Assembly (NCBI GenBank): GCA_037893245.1
Contig: JBAIAA010000506.1
Location: forward strand, 371,001 to 435,000
Origin: Crossaster papposus
Taxonomy: Eukaryota > Echinodermata > Asteroidea > Velatida > Solasteridae
Direction: 5' to 3'
DNA length: 64,000 nucleotides
Below, piece by piece: positions 11,600 to 23,169 of the stretch. The notes under the pieces are model-generated. The model saw only the letters and a list, made by a program, of their open reading frames with translations. It had not been told where the DNA came from and did no database searches. The translations under genes were made by a program, and so were the position numbers. Position 1 is the first letter of the stretch. Each line of letters starts with the position of its first letter.

Positions 11600-12330
11600 G
11601 TGCCTTCCGAAATCACCACGTGGCTGCTCGCAGGGCAGGGCAGCAATACTCATAGGTCCAATTTTCTTAACAAGGTCATGGCGCCTATTATGGTCATGGC
11701 CTGGGCTAATTCTAGAGTGTAATTTGTTAATACATTTAAAATATTCATTTTCAGATATTTGATTAACATTACCAACTATATCGTCTGATGGTTGGAGTAG
11801 ACGCAAGATCCGGACCCATATTTGTCCAATAAAGAAGTCGTTAGAGTTTTCAGCAATGAGCTGTGGATTATCTAAGATTGTATTATTTACTTTGAATGAA
11901 TCCGGTCCAGGTGATGCTTTTCTATTTTTATTTAGAACATCATTTATTATTTTCCATGTATTGTGTATGTTGCTTTTTTTCCTTCTGAAAAGCAGCTGAA
12001 AAGTAATTTTGATACTTGTTTCGATACTTATCATATTTTGTTGTATTACATTCGTTCGGGTTATTAAGATAGCGCTTATATAACCTGTGTTTTCGTCTGA
12101 TTTTAGAAGACCCTTCGGAAGCCAGGGATTGTGAGTCGGTTTGTTTACATTTAAACCTTTTGTACGAAACAAAATCATCAAAAAGCATAGTTAATGTTGT
12201 GTTAAACTGCGCGAAACATTCATCCACATTTTGTGCGTTAATTATGTTATTCCAGTTAACACTGTCTAATTCATTGGTCAAAGCGGTTATACTATGATGA
12301 TCACTTATTCTAGATACAACTATGTCTGTC
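11600..12330 (-). pseudogene. Non-LTR retrotransposon fragment: end of endonuclease to start of RT
   Basis: Read on the minus strand, the stretch begins with the residues SDHHSI, the usual last block of an APE-type endonuclease. It continues through a basic linker (HRLYKRYLNNP, YFSAAFQKEKK, NTWKIINDVLNK) and ends near the start of the reverse transcriptase (NEYFKCINKLHSRISPGHD, then DLVKKIG). At least one frame change occurs, near 11960-12000. The RT core is missing. The layout fits the Jockey/CR1 group; the exact clade is uncertain. Confidence 0.7.
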
Positions 12331-12503
12331 TAAATTTGTTCCATAATATTGGTAAAAATATCAATTAGGGTAGTTGTATGTTGTATCACTGAGTGATAAC
12401 ATAACATATAAAACAACTGTTGTGTTGGGTTATGTGTGTCACTTTGAAATGTATGTCAAAGATATAGGTTGTCACTTTTAAATTAATGCACAATTATGCA
12501 AAC

Positions 12504-12551
12504 ATTCCGGAGGTTGTAGGTTCTAGTCCCGCCTTGCCAATTTCTTTGTTC
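12504..12551 (+). repeat. tRNA-derived SINE fragment (B-box part)
   Basis: Keeps only ATTCCGGAGGTTGTAGG, the B box GGTTCTAGTCC and the CGCCTTGCCAATTTCTTTG tail of the family at 10175 and 10490. Confidence 0.55.
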
Positions 12552-12559
12552 ACTTTGAA

Positions 12560-13180
12560 ATGTTGTTATTTTCAGACAGTGGTGTTAATTAATTCGTGCT
12601 AAATTCAAGGTAATAAACAAAACTGGAGATAATAGTATTTTTCATCCTTTAATTTAGCTATCTATTCGGGTGAAACTGCACATTTGTTTGCTTTAGATTT
12701 TTGTTCTCGCCCAAACGGCCCAACTTCAAAGGCGACAATTATGAGAATCATAAAAATCAAAAGAGATGCCCTTATCATAATAAAAAAAAGTGTAAAACTT
12801 GAAAGACAACAAGCAATTGCTTAATGCCAAAAGCATAAGCTTGTTTTATGTATACGTTTTTAAGCAATTTGTAATCTGGGAAGAAACAAACTTTTGATTA
12901 TGCTGAAAAGTATAATTGTTTGCTTGTTAGCAATGTATAATTATTCTGTATAAAAATGTAAGCAAAAGTAAAGAAAAAACCAATTGATTTTAATGTATTC
13001 GGCCCAATGTCAATACCTGCTCACTACCTTACAAAAATGAAATAATTTGTAATACAAAAAGAAGGTTGGGTCCTGCATAACTTTCTAAGCTGTGTGGGAT
13101 AACCATAAACCTTATTTAGGCATTCCTGGGAAAATATAAAACATAATTATATAAACTAATTAATATTTGCTTTTTATCAA
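12560..13180. other. Intron sequence before the formin exon
   Basis: AT-rich, with no coding or repeat structure that I recognise until the splice acceptor at 13184-13185. Confidence 0.5.
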
Positions 13181-13185
13181 TGCAG

Positions 13186-13357
13186 TTGAAACAGCGAAGA
13201 AGAAACTGAAAAGCTTTTTGGACCCCAAAGTTGCCCAGAATCTTGGAATCTTTCTTGCTGGATTTAAAATGGATGCTGAGGAACTGAAGTTCAGACTTGC
13301 AATTATATCTGAAAACAATGGAGGGCTAAGTGCAGAACAATTAAATATGCTGAGACG
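13186..13357 (+). CDS. Formin FH2 domain, internal exon a
   Basis: Formins nucleate and elongate straight actin filaments; their FH2 domain works as a dimer at the barbed end. This 172-base exon follows the acceptor TATCAATGCAG and ends before the donor ACG|GTAAGG. It opens two bases into a codon series and closes after the second base of a codon. It encodes about 57 residues, including FLDPKVAQNLGIFLAGFK, then DAEELKFRLAI and GLSAEQLNML. That is the conserved middle of FH2, where other formins have the (I/V)LD-K-AQN block. The next exon, at 30436, supplies the missing third base, giving Arg, and carries straight on with the FH2 sequence. Subfamily is uncertain; this block looks most like Diaphanous-type formins. 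The upstream exon is not recognisable within the window. Confidence 0.93.
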
Positions 13358-13559
13358 GTAAGGAAGTGATATGTATAATTATAAGACTTCTAAGCCTGTT
13401 TAACTATGTATTTTTATGTCGCTTCATACAACATCAACATACAACCCCAAACATGTTTTTAACAGACTTACCATGGTCATCAAAATATTGGTCCAAACTA
13501 AAAGACGTCGCACCAAGTCACACACTCGGCAAAAGCCGCATCATCCGAGAAGTAGTTCT

Positions 13560-13745
13560 AACCAAAGGAAGTTTGGCAAAGCTGACACAAAGCACGATAC
13601 CGTAAAAAGGTGCCACAGATGCGGGTATGATGCCAACAAGTGCCCCGTGCGAAACCAAACATCATCATGCGACTTCTGCAAAAAGCCAAACCACTTCGCA
13701 TCAGTATTCAGACAACAGCTTGCTGCACAAAACGTCACCGTTTTC
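13560..13745 (+). pseudogene. LTR-retrotransposon gag zinc-knuckle relic
   Basis: A short frame encodes two adjacent Cys/His knuckles: KRCHRCGYDANKCPVRN, then CDFCKKPNHFASVFRQ. The last Cys of the second knuckle has become Phe. This pattern, followed by the basic residues seen here, is typical of gag proteins of Gypsy-type retrotransposons. The frame stops at about 13766. No protease or RT follows directly; a Gypsy RT piece lies at 22100 but is not demonstrably the same element. Confidence 0.65.
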
Positions 13746-13897
13746 ACGAAGAGGCGAACTTCATGAAAAATCGTCTATTTATCGAAATTATTTTTTTTGA
13801 TGAAAACGATTAAATTTTGCAATTTCTACAACCTGGTGAAGTTATACATCCAAAAATCATTTAAATCCTAATTAACCTAATTAACTAATGGGCGAAT

Positions 13898-14165
13898 TGG
13901 TCCTCAAGTGCCCTTTTGCGTTTTCACGAAGAGGCGAATTCGAAATAGCGTTGACTTCAACGTGTTTATGAAGGGGCGAATTGGTCCTCAGGTGCCCTTT
14001 TGCGTTTTCACGAAGAGGCGAATTGGGCGAATTTTGCGCGAAGTGGCTTTTAGCGTTTTCACGAAGAGACAAATTGGCGGCGCAATGGGGAAATGTATAC
14101 ATTCTGACTCTCACAGCCACAGGCGAATTTGCTAATGTATCGTTTTTTCGTTTTCACGAAGAGAC
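13898..14165. repeat. Short interspersed repeats of TTTTCACGAAGAGGCGAA
   Basis: The motif GCGTTTTCACGAAGAGGCGAA recurs with small changes at about 13920, 14010, 14057 and 14148, with one outlier at 13737. Two copies are preceded by GGCGAATTGGTCCTCA. Spacing is irregular (about 45-90 bp). The overlapping open frames on both strands are products of the repeat. Confidence 0.65.
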
Positions 14166-14901
14166 AATTCTATTAATTGATTAATTCTGCAAAACTAATC
14201 ACCTATTTTTCTTAACGTTTGCTATATTTAAGAAGATTGAAATCTCTTCTTTCCCATGATACCTTAATCTTGTATATTCTATGGATATTTATGTTTTAAA
14301 CTGCCAAACGAAAAAAGGACGAACTTTACAAGCGATTATCTGGAAAGTTTGTTCAGACCGTGAAAGGCTCAATTTGCCTCTTCGTAAAAACGGTGACGAA
14401 AGTGTCACAACCCAATGCTATGGAGCTCTGCAGAAAGCGATTACTTTTCTTCAAGCGAATAATTCACCATCTTGTTAGAAAGTTTGTACCAAACGAATGA
14501 TACAATCAACAATAATAGTCTTGTCGTTGGGCATTTTGACCGGAAAAAAAGGTACAAAGATGTATTTTTACACAAAATAAGCGGGATATACCACAGAACA
14601 ACATAGGCCCCTATCCAAAATCCGCAAAAATTCCTTTTGGGGATTTTTTTTATGAAAACGAAAAAAAAGTCAGGATTTTATAAGGCATTGGCGGTTCACT
14701 GACCTGCACTTTGCAGTTGCTGAAAATTGTTACCTTTTCGTGAACTCAAATAGGTATTTTCACATTACCTCGGGTACCTGACTAAAGAAACCGCGGAATT
14801 GGTCTTTCTAGCCATACGCCAACTACGTGAACGAACTTATACCGAATAAATATCTGAGTTCCTACACCCGTGTAACCACGACATTAAAACTTCTTTTTTT
14901 T

Positions 14902-15196
14902 TTCATTTTCAAATCGCATCAGGAATAAAGTCCCCCAGTCGAATTAATTGAAACAAAAACCACTTCAACTCCTCAGACTTTGAATGACAGCCAGCCCGGT
15001 CAAAACGCCCAACGACCAGACTATGTGGCTATTAACTGCCGCCCAAACTGTTTTTAAATACTCACGTTTTACAATCAGGCACGCAAACAAATACATTTAT
15101 CAGCTGGATGTCATTCAAAGTCTGAAGAGTTGAAGTGGTTTTTGTTTAAATGAATTCGACTGGGGTACTTTATTCCTGATGCGATTTGAAAATGAA
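14902..15196. repeat. Inverted repeat with arms of about 95 bp
   Basis: The left arm (14902-14995) and right arm (15102-15196) are near-perfect complements, for example CAAATCGCATCAGGAATAAA against TTTATTCCTGATGCGATTTG, and GACTTTGAATGACA against TGTCATTCAAAGTC. The loop is about 105 bp. Probably a foldback MITE remnant. Confidence 0.8.
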
Positions 15197-15329
15197 AACA
15201 ATAAATAATAATAACCCTAGTACCTCCAGTTTACTGTGTACAATCTCAGCTCCCGCCTTTTTACGGGAAATGCAGGAAAAACAAATTAATTAATATATGT
15301 ATTAAAATCATTTGTAACGTATACAAAGA

Positions 15330-15480
15330 AGTTCACAAAGAAGTACCAGAAGGAACACGGTTCATGGGAAGGCCAATCATTAGTGGTTGCGGAGGACCGA
15401 CTCAATCCATATCCAAATACATAGACTAGTTCTTGCTCCGAATTGTCAAACAACAATTAAAGCACATACACACGCGATTT
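15330..15480 (+). pseudogene. Penelope-like RT fragment (upstream block)
   Basis: The frame encodes GRPIISGCGGPTQSISKYID, a hallmark block of Penelope-like reverse transcriptases, then FLLRIVKQQLKHI, after which similarity stops. The residue style matches the PLE copies at 19153 and 40205, which lack this N-terminal part, so it may be a broken piece of the same family. Confidence 0.75.
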
Positions 15481-15833
15481 CGGTCATGTGCTTGATTATT
15501 ATAAACGGTTTATTGATACAAAAATCGACATGGCAGCCCAGGGGCTGAATTACATCAACATTTACAAATTATTTTTAAAAATGTATGACTATAAACATTA
15601 CAAAGGTCTAAGAATAAAGACCACTAAAAATATAGGGAAGTTCGCAAATAAAATAAAATTAGCATCAAACAATTTACGCTGTAACTACTACGGTCTATCC
15701 AGCAAGTTTGGTAGTTTGGTGCCTCTTAAAAAGAGGGTGTTTGTGGATTCGAATCAGCAAGCCAAAAACAAGACAAGGCAATGTATAAAACAAGACAGTG
15801 TATAACATATAAAATATCACGTTCATAGAGGGA

Positions 15834-18800
15834 TTATTCAGAATTAATTAAACTAATCATGCAGGGTACAGCACTGTCTCTGAATCTGTTGGTTTTGCAT
15901 TTCGGTTGTGGTATCAAGTTAGTCTTGCGAAGGACTCGCTAATTTATGTGAAGGCCCTGTCACACCTTTGCGTATATCAAGTACTTATGAGTTCCTTATT
16001 ACAAAAATTCAATACGCAGCCGTACGCTCAAAATTTAAAAATGTTTCGATTACTTTGACTTATATGCAACGCACACCTAGCGTATAAGTAACGAATTCAG
16101 CGCATCCATGGCGTATGAGGTGCGTATGAGTTGCGTATGCAGTGCGCAACACTATTTTACTGCTGCGAATAGCTGCGCATGCAGTGCGCATGCCGAGCGT
16201 ATTCCAGACGCACCCTACTTATCCCGACCGCATGCCTGACGCACTTCCGAAGAATGCTAAGCGTATTTCCGTCGCATGTCCGCCGCTCGCCACGCGTTAT
16301 AAAAAGGCGGCGGCTTCCCGCTGTTGTTAGTACCAGTGCATATTCCATAGCGTGAACATCAGCGTATTACCGCGTATGAACCGCTTATCCCCCACAAACA
16401 CATAGCGTATTTGTACCGCGCTCGATCGATGCGGGACCGATGCGCTGCGTATTTATAACTTATGACCTGCGTAACAGCGTACGCTGCGTAGTTTTGTGCT
16501 TGCCCAAAACTATCCGGCGTACTGGGCCGTACTGTGCGCATGCCTACGTACATAAAACTTACACAAAACGATTGAGATGCATATGAGGTGCATATTGTGC
16601 GTATGAAATAAATGTCAATGCGCGACTCATAAGGAATTAGGATACGCAAAAGTGTGGCAGGGCCTTTAGGAAGTGGAATGATATGCGACAAGGTTTGGTT
16701 ATTCATAAGCTCCCTGTCAAATGTTAAACACAGAGAGATCCGTCGATCGCTAAGAGTATGTAAATCGTAGGACAATAACGCACTCAAATAGCCATTATAG
16801 TCAGCACCCAGGATGAGCGTGATAACACGCTTCTGGATCGATTATAATCGCTGAACATGCTTTTGCGTTATTCCACCGTTCCAAAGAGGTACTGCGTATT
16901 CAAGAAGTGGTCGCAGGTATCCTTTGTAGATAGTCATAAGGTCATCTGCTAGCAAACCATGACCTTTCAGAACACGAATCATGTGGAAACGACTGTTAGC
17001 TCGTGTGAGTATATTGTCAATATGAGAACCCCACTTCAAATTCTGCTGGATATGAATGCCGAGTAATTTGACAGATTGTGATTGGTCCAAGGTGATGTCA
17101 TTGATCCGCACAGTTGGAGGTGGAGTGGGGTTTCGCGTAAAATGTATTTCCATGTATGTGCACTTTCGGGGGTTCAGTGACATGTTGTTCGAGACTGACC
17201 ATTGCACAAGGGAGTCTATAGATTGTTGAATCTGTGGTTGATCGTGGGAAGAACGGGTTTCCACTATGCTCAGGTCGTCAACGTATTTCCAATAGCGAGT
17301 AGAACCATTGAGATCTTGGCACGCATCATTATTGACGGCTGAAAACACGAGTGGACCCAGTCGAGTTCCTTGGGGCACCCCAGCATTCATAGAGGTCCAA
17401 TTGGATGTGACCCCCTTATAGCGAACACACTGTTGACGATTAGTGAGGAAATTTTCCATCCAATGAACGAGGCAAGGTTCCACACCAAAATTTGTCAGCT
17501 TGGTGATGGCAATATTGTGATCGATCCGATCGAAAGCCTTGCTGAAATCCGTCAAAACAAGAGTAGATGTTGCATTTCTACTCTTAGCATGCTGATACAG
17601 GGTATGCGTTAGGTCGATTAGGCAGTGTGTAGTCGAGAGGCCCTTTCGATTGCCGAATTGTTGCGGATCCATGTGAGGTTCCAGGTCATTCACTGTCCAT
17701 CTGGCTACAAAACCTTCCAGAACTTTGGCGAAATGGTCTGTCAAAGCAATTGGTCTCAGTTTGTCGACCGATGCTGGGGAACTTTTGGGATTAGGGACAA
17801 CGATGGCCCTCTTCCAGACATCAGGAACAATACCGGTTTCAAGAGAGGTATTAACAAAAAGAGTCAACGGAGTACTCAGTTCGCATGCAAATTCTTTGAT
17901 GATGCGTGTTGGGATGTTATCCGGTCCTCCTGATTTTCCACATTTTTATACGCCTTAGTTGGTGATACACTTCCCAAGGATAGACGATTGGGGCAGGAGC
18001 AGGAAAGGGTAAGTAGGCTGGTAGTTCTTCTACATTGATGGATGGCAGATCACTATCAACAAAATGGGGCAAAATGTTCGTTGATGCTGTTTGCGATATC
18101 GAAACAATTATTTTGATAAATTCCCGGCACATTGATTGGTTTGCTCTCTTTGTGACTATTTGTGATCAACTTGATCTCACGGTACCATGCAGCTGGGTTA
18201 GATACTTTCAAACGTTTGACTCTGTTGTTATAATGTTCCTGTTTCGCTATGCGTATTGCTCTGACCACTTTATTGCATAGATGCTTCCATGTTTGGGTAT
18301 TTTTTACTATGAAAGGCATCTTGACGTTGCTGGATGAAAGACTTTATAGCTGGAGTCATCCATGGTTTATCATGTACATGGAGTTTGGTGGTTTTAGTTG
18401 GGAAGTGATAATCAATAGCCAAGTTCAATGTATCGTAAAAAAGCATTAGTCTGATGGTTGGGATCTGTGGCATGCATTACAGCTGACCAGTCATGGGTGC
18501 ATATCCAAGTTCCAAATTGCCGTATATTTGAGTCCAGCAGAGGTCTTTTTTTGGCATTTACAGTACGATTGCAAGTTTCGAGAGGTGACCAGATTACAGT
18601 GCAGTGATCACTTTTTTTCCAATAGGATCGCAGATTCGAGGCTCAGTGTAGTGACTTTCCACATTTAAGATGATTTTGTCTAAGGTTCTATCTTCCCTAG
18701 TAGGCTGGTTAACAACTTGTTTGAAGCCAGGATCACTAAGAAGCTGTGTAAGGTCAAGATGGTTGAAATCTCCCATGATCACAAAACCAGCATTCTGGTG

Positions 18801-19095
18801 GTTGGTGAGAATGCTATCGATTTGTTCACGAAGATGATTAAGCAGGCGATCAGCGACAGGACTGCTTGGTGGATAGTATACTACAACAACTACAATTTGT
18901 GATATAGCTCTTGGCAGGCGTGGAGGGTGGAGCTTAATCCACATAACCTCAAGATCATCTGGGGTTTCCAAGTGCAGTTGCTCAGGGTTTTGATTATGTT
19001 TTACATATAATGCAACACCTCCTCCTCGCCGTGACACCCGAGATTAGGAGAACAACCAAACAGCTTGACATTGGAGGGAGATAGCCTATTGATAA
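15834..19095 (-). pseudogene. Non-LTR retrotransposon ORF2 (endonuclease and RT), split by a MITE
   Basis: Reading leftwards, an APE-type endonuclease region (about 19095-18600) shows RRGGGVALYVK, VVVVVYYPPSSP and the catalytic-type GDFNHLDL. A linker follows (WYREIKLI), then the reverse transcriptase: SGGPDNIPTRI, LRPIALTDHFAKVLE, TDFSKAFDRIDH, NAGVPQGTRLGPLVF and the active site WKYVDDLSIVE at about 17290. The thumb reads VKLLGIHI. A stop at 16842 is followed by readable tail (QKRVITLILG), which is cut at 16667 by a MITE and resumes beyond it with NRFRDSAVPCMISLI before a stop at 15834-15836. Frame changes occur near 17935 and at several points in the linker. It belongs to the Jockey superfamily (CR1/Crack-like). 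Dead copy. Confidence 0.88.
15951..16666. mobile_element. 716-bp MITE inserted in a non-LTR ORF, TIR AAGGCCCTG
   Basis: Inverted ends: AAGGCCCTGTCACACCTTTG on the left; the right end is the complement of AAGGCCCTGCCACACTTTTG. The interior is rich in GCGTATG and CATACGC motifs in both orientations. A second copy, cut at its right side, lies at 31033-31592. It sits in the C-terminal coding tail of the minus-strand retrotransposon, whose frame is readable on both sides. I do not see a clear target duplication. Open frames inside both copies are accidental. Confidence 0.85.
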
Positions 19096-19152
19096 CACTG
19101 GATATAGTATCCATGTAAACGAACTGCCCACAAGATGAGGCAATATAATCAG

Positions 19153-20156
19153 TTTGGGACGCACTTGCAATGGCCGACGACAGACTAACTATACGCAATA
19201 CCCAATCCTACAACAGACCACGCAACGCTGTCGCCTTGAATTCATCATGCATCGAAACACATTTAAATTCAAATGACAAGTTTTTCAGACAGAACATTGA
19301 CTTGACCATGGGTCGCGAATGCAGTCCGGAGTTCTGAGACATAACCCTATTCAAATACGAAAAGGAAAAATCCTCCCTCACAATCCCTCAATTGTGAGCT
19401 ACACGAGATATGGACAATGTTCTTATAATTTTTAACGGAAACGAAAAGCAAGCAGTTAAGCTCGTGCAAACATTTAATAAAATTCATCCAACGCTGAAGT
19501 TCACGTCTGAGATCTCACACCGCCAAGTCACCTTTCTCGACCTCATTATCTACAAAGGCGAACGATTCATAAATGAAAGGATATACTGGATACTCAAGTA
19601 GCTACCAACAAACTGATACATTTCAGTACCTAGCTCGAGAATCAGCACACCCTAAGTCGGTATTTGGCGGAATAATCAGATAATCGAAGTGACCAGATAC
19701 AAACGTATGTGTACCCATTTAAACGACTTTGAGGAGAGGGTTGAATTCTTCAAAGACAAACTTCAAAAGCGCGGATACACAAACGAAGACCTAGCCCTCC
19801 TTTCTCAAAGGGGCAAGACTCCCGCGGACCCTAAGCATGAAAAAACCCACAATATCCCACTGGTGTTCATCCTACCATACTACCCACAAGTCGCGCACCC
19901 AGCCCTCAGACGGGCCATCCTCAAACACTGGCCCTTGATTAGTGAAAACGAATACCTAAATAGGCTATTTGTTACCCAACCCATCCTGGCATACAAACAG
20001 CACAAAAACATAACAGATGAACTTGTTCGATCTAGGATTATAGCATCTTCACAATCAAACCAAGAGGAAAACAATCTTGATGAGGATAATGTGCAAATCC
20101 TATTTGAACTATTGGAAGATCAAAACATTGATCAAAGAAATGGATCTCAAGACTAA
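19153..20156 (+). pseudogene. Penelope-like reverse transcriptase, copy 1
   Basis: Starts abruptly at codons for DALAMADDRL, right against the minus-strand non-LTR element. Then come a damaged palm block (FFRQ, GRECSPE, DITLFKYE), VLIIFNGNEKQ, HPTLKFTSEISHRQVTFLDL, FEERVEFFKDKLQKRGY and IPLVFILPYYPQVAHPAL. It ends with a 155-codon open stretch (19689-20156). Earlier parts have stops and frameshifts, and the RT aspartate block is spoiled. Copy 2 (40205-41124) is about nine-tenths alike by eye. No GIY-YIG endonuclease domain follows. The 5' half of the RT is missing; a matching block lies at 15330. Confidence 0.8.
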
Positions 20157-21960
20157 AACAAAATACAAAAGTCAAGATACCCTCCCTTCGAACATTACCC
20201 CCCCCCCCCCCCCCCCCAAGCCGGTATTTGCCCTGGCCACTTGTCATATAAACCGACACACAAATAAAAACAAGGAAAGTAAACACTAAAAAGAATGGTG
20301 ACTGATGGGGTGCATGATAATAGCACAGAAAATATGCCCTGCTCCCCTTCCAAAAAAGGGGGAAAAAAGAAGACGGCATATTATCACCGGTAATAATCAA
20401 TCACTGAGTGAACTAAAAACAAAAGTATTTGTATTTGCCCGTCCACGAACTCCAGCCACGGACTGTCATCTAGCAGTGATAATGTGGCTAGAACTGACCC
20501 CCAGATGCGTCTCTCACACAAAAAAGGAAAAAAGAGTTAAGAATTACGCTCTGGAGTGGCCAGTCAAACAACCACTTTCTGGCATACCCACTAGATAACG
20601 TACAATTACAGATTTATCTCTGCAGAATAGTCAGAAAAAAATTCATATGATACTTGTTTGCAGAACCTTTTACGCGTCTCAAAAGAAATAACGAAAAGCA
20701 CGGAGGGGTTCTTTTGAAAATTGTACACAAAACACTCCCCCCCCCCCCCCCCCCCCCCCAATTACGACTGACTGCAATAACCTGAACTGACTGAACTGAC
20801 CTCCCATGGACCATATATCAGTAAGAAAAAAAACTTAAATTAAGAATTACGCTCTGGGCAGTATAGTTACGCAACCACACTTCTGGTATACCAGCAAATC
20901 ATAAATATACAGATTTATCTCTGCAGACCAGCCACAAACATAATATACTGTGATACTTCATGCAGCAGAACTGTTTCAGCATCTCAAAACAAAACTAGAA
21001 ATATGTTTGTGGACAAACACATAGCTGTTTCGCGTGTCTAAAATGACTTTGAATATGTGGGTGGTGGTCCAAATGTGTGCCAAATCTGAAGTCGATTGGA
21101 TTTACCAAAGTGCCAAATATATATTGGTTGAAAAAACGTGTACAAATCCTATGGGGAAAACTACACCTTTAATGTGACGTCACATGACACCCGATGACGT
21201 CATCATGACGTCACCATTATTTTCGTCTATAACACATCCCGGAATACCTGTAGACCAAGTTCGACCCTAATCGGACTTGACGAAACAGCTAATAACGACA
21301 ACGATGAGAAATAGTTCTGGCTTGTAAAAAACTCCCATAAACACCCTCCCATTCCCCTATAGAATAAGTTCTGATTCACTGCAGCTAACTCTAGGATTGA
21401 TCAAACAAACACACACAAAATTAACTGATTATTCCTTGAAGTATGCCTGCATAACTCCTTGCTAGTTTCTGGCAAAAGCACTTCATCTTTAACTACAAAA
21501 CATAATAGTCTCACAGAAAAAGAAAAACATTACCACATAACCCAGCGTTACACGCCCTTCAATTTAATGTCCTTCCCATGTGACCGAGGATCATTCTAAT
21601 AATAAAAAAAACGTAAGCCGTATGTATGATTACGCCTTTTCCCAATACACACAAATATTCAAATACCTATACAAAAATTTTCCAAACAGAATTTTTTGCG
21701 GATTGTTGATATGTTGTTCTACTCAGAAGTCTGCTTCGTTTGACACCAAAACCAGCTTTATACCATTTTTTTCCGGGTAGCACCAATAGTTCATCTTCCA
21801 CAACCAGACTAATACAAAGCATTGAAGACGCAGCGCAGTCCACAATGCCTCTACACATGTATCAAACACTCGGGAACACCATTGAGCTGTCTCCATGTAA
21901 CCGCAAGTTCAAGTCGTACTTTAGCAATCAGATGATTATAGAAGGGTGCATCACGTTGCC
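20157..21960. repeat. 3' tail of Penelope-like copy 1, with two C homopolymers
   Basis: The tail shares scattered blocks with the tail of copy 2 (41190-41930): CTTAAATTAAGAATTACGCT, GATTTATCTCTGCAGA, GAACTGACCTCCCATG and CCTTGAAGTATGCCTGCATA. It holds a run of 20 C at 20198-20217 and of 23 C at 20737-20759. From about 21110 to 21260 it is rich in TGACGTCA-type sites. No gene was recognised. Confidence 0.7.
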
Positions 21961-22099
21961 TACATGATACTCAAATGTGTGCGTATGCTTTGATGATTCA
22001 TAATCCGTCGTGGGGAATGAAACAAACCTACTCATCAGCGGAAATACCAGTAAGCAACTTAGATTAATATAAATAGTCTATAGCCTCGCGCAGTAACCT

Positions 22100-22335
22100 G
22101 AGCTAAATTTGACCCCGGTACACTTCCAAAATAAAAGTCCTTGAAGATTGACCCCATAGCAAAGCCAGCAGTACATGGCCCCAGACGACAACCAGAGGCC
22201 CTCATGCCGAAGATTTTCGACAGGTTGCATGACACGGTGCATGGCAAACACAACGTGAAAGTCACTAAACCCACAGATTGGGTGAGCTTAATGACCGTCG
22301 TCGTGGGGAAGAACGAGAATGGGAGAAAATCTTAC
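22100..22335 (+). pseudogene. Gypsy-type RT N-terminal fragment
   Basis: The frame encodes DPIAKPAVHGPRRQPEAL, then VTKPTDWVSLMTVVVGKN. In Gypsy retrotransposons this is the run from the pre-RT P-x-H-x-P-R-R block to the start of the RT fingers (EPTDWV, then MV). Downstream fingers and palm are missing. An isolated relic. Confidence 0.75.
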
Positions 22336-22389
22336 TTGGTACTTGGTTGGTATCCTCCAAAATATTCTATCTGGGAATTTTAAACTAGA

Positions 22390-23160
22390 GGTGTGGTAAG
22401 AGTGGTTGAAAATTAGGTTTTGTCTCAAAGAGCATTCTTAAAGGAGTCTGGGTTGGTAAGCGCCACTGTTGAGCCCGGGAGGTCGTTCCAATGTTTCAAT
22501 GCTCTCGGGGAAAATGAAAAGCATACGTGTCAGTCCTGGCCTGGCGAAGTTGGAACTGTTTATTGTGTCCTCGCCGTGATTTTTCTGGGTTTGTTTTTGG
22601 TGATGTAATTGGTATGGTCGATATCCATCAGTTCATTCAGAATATACAAAAAAAAATATGCGGTACTGTTTTCTTCTTTCTTCCAAGGGTGTAATGTCAG
22701 GATATTTCATGATAGCAGATATGCTAGTGTCGCGTCCATAGGTGTTTGAGACGAACCTTGCAGCTCTCGTCTGGACTGTTTCTAGTTCTTTGATGTTCTT
22801 GGAAGTGTGAGGTGTTCTGTGCCGCCGTAGTGTATTCAAGATGAGGTCGGACAAGGGTAAGGTAAAGTCTCTCTTTGATGGCAGATGAAGTATGATGAAA
22901 ATTTCTGTTGATAAATATCAGGATTTCTGTAGCCCTGGCAGATGCATGCTGGACTTGCTAGTTCGACCGAAGGTCTTTTTGGAGGTAAATTCTCAAATAC
23001 CGACACCTGTTTGTTTCATCTAGGGCATAGATGGAGTGCGAACCATTATGGAGGATATCTTGATTGCAGACAGGAATCCAAAACACCACGACGAAGTCAC
23101 AAATGCGAAGTTCATTCCCAATCTCGGGGAGGTTGACCACAGCCAATTCACCGTAACGTT
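22390..23160 (-). pseudogene. Non-LTR RT C-terminal fragment (CR1-like)
   Basis: Reading leftwards, the thumb block is degraded (CRYLRIYLQKDLRSN, like the usual K-Y-L-G-V motif). It is followed by KERLYLTLVRPHLEYTT, KNIKELETVQTRAARFVSN and ALKHWNDLPGSTVAL. These are the standard C-terminal motifs of Jockey/CR1-type ORF2. Several frame changes are present. The RT core is not present on the 5' side. Confidence 0.75.
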
Positions 23161-23169
23161 CCATTTAGA

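Noticed and set aside
13366..13605. Read-through of formin exon a
   Set aside because: The donor GTAAGG at 13358 and a TAA right after it end the exon; the following open frame is a separate gag relic.
16142..16348. Open frames on both strands, recurring at 31225-31431
   Set aside because: Both lie inside copies of the same MITE and are not maintained as a protein.
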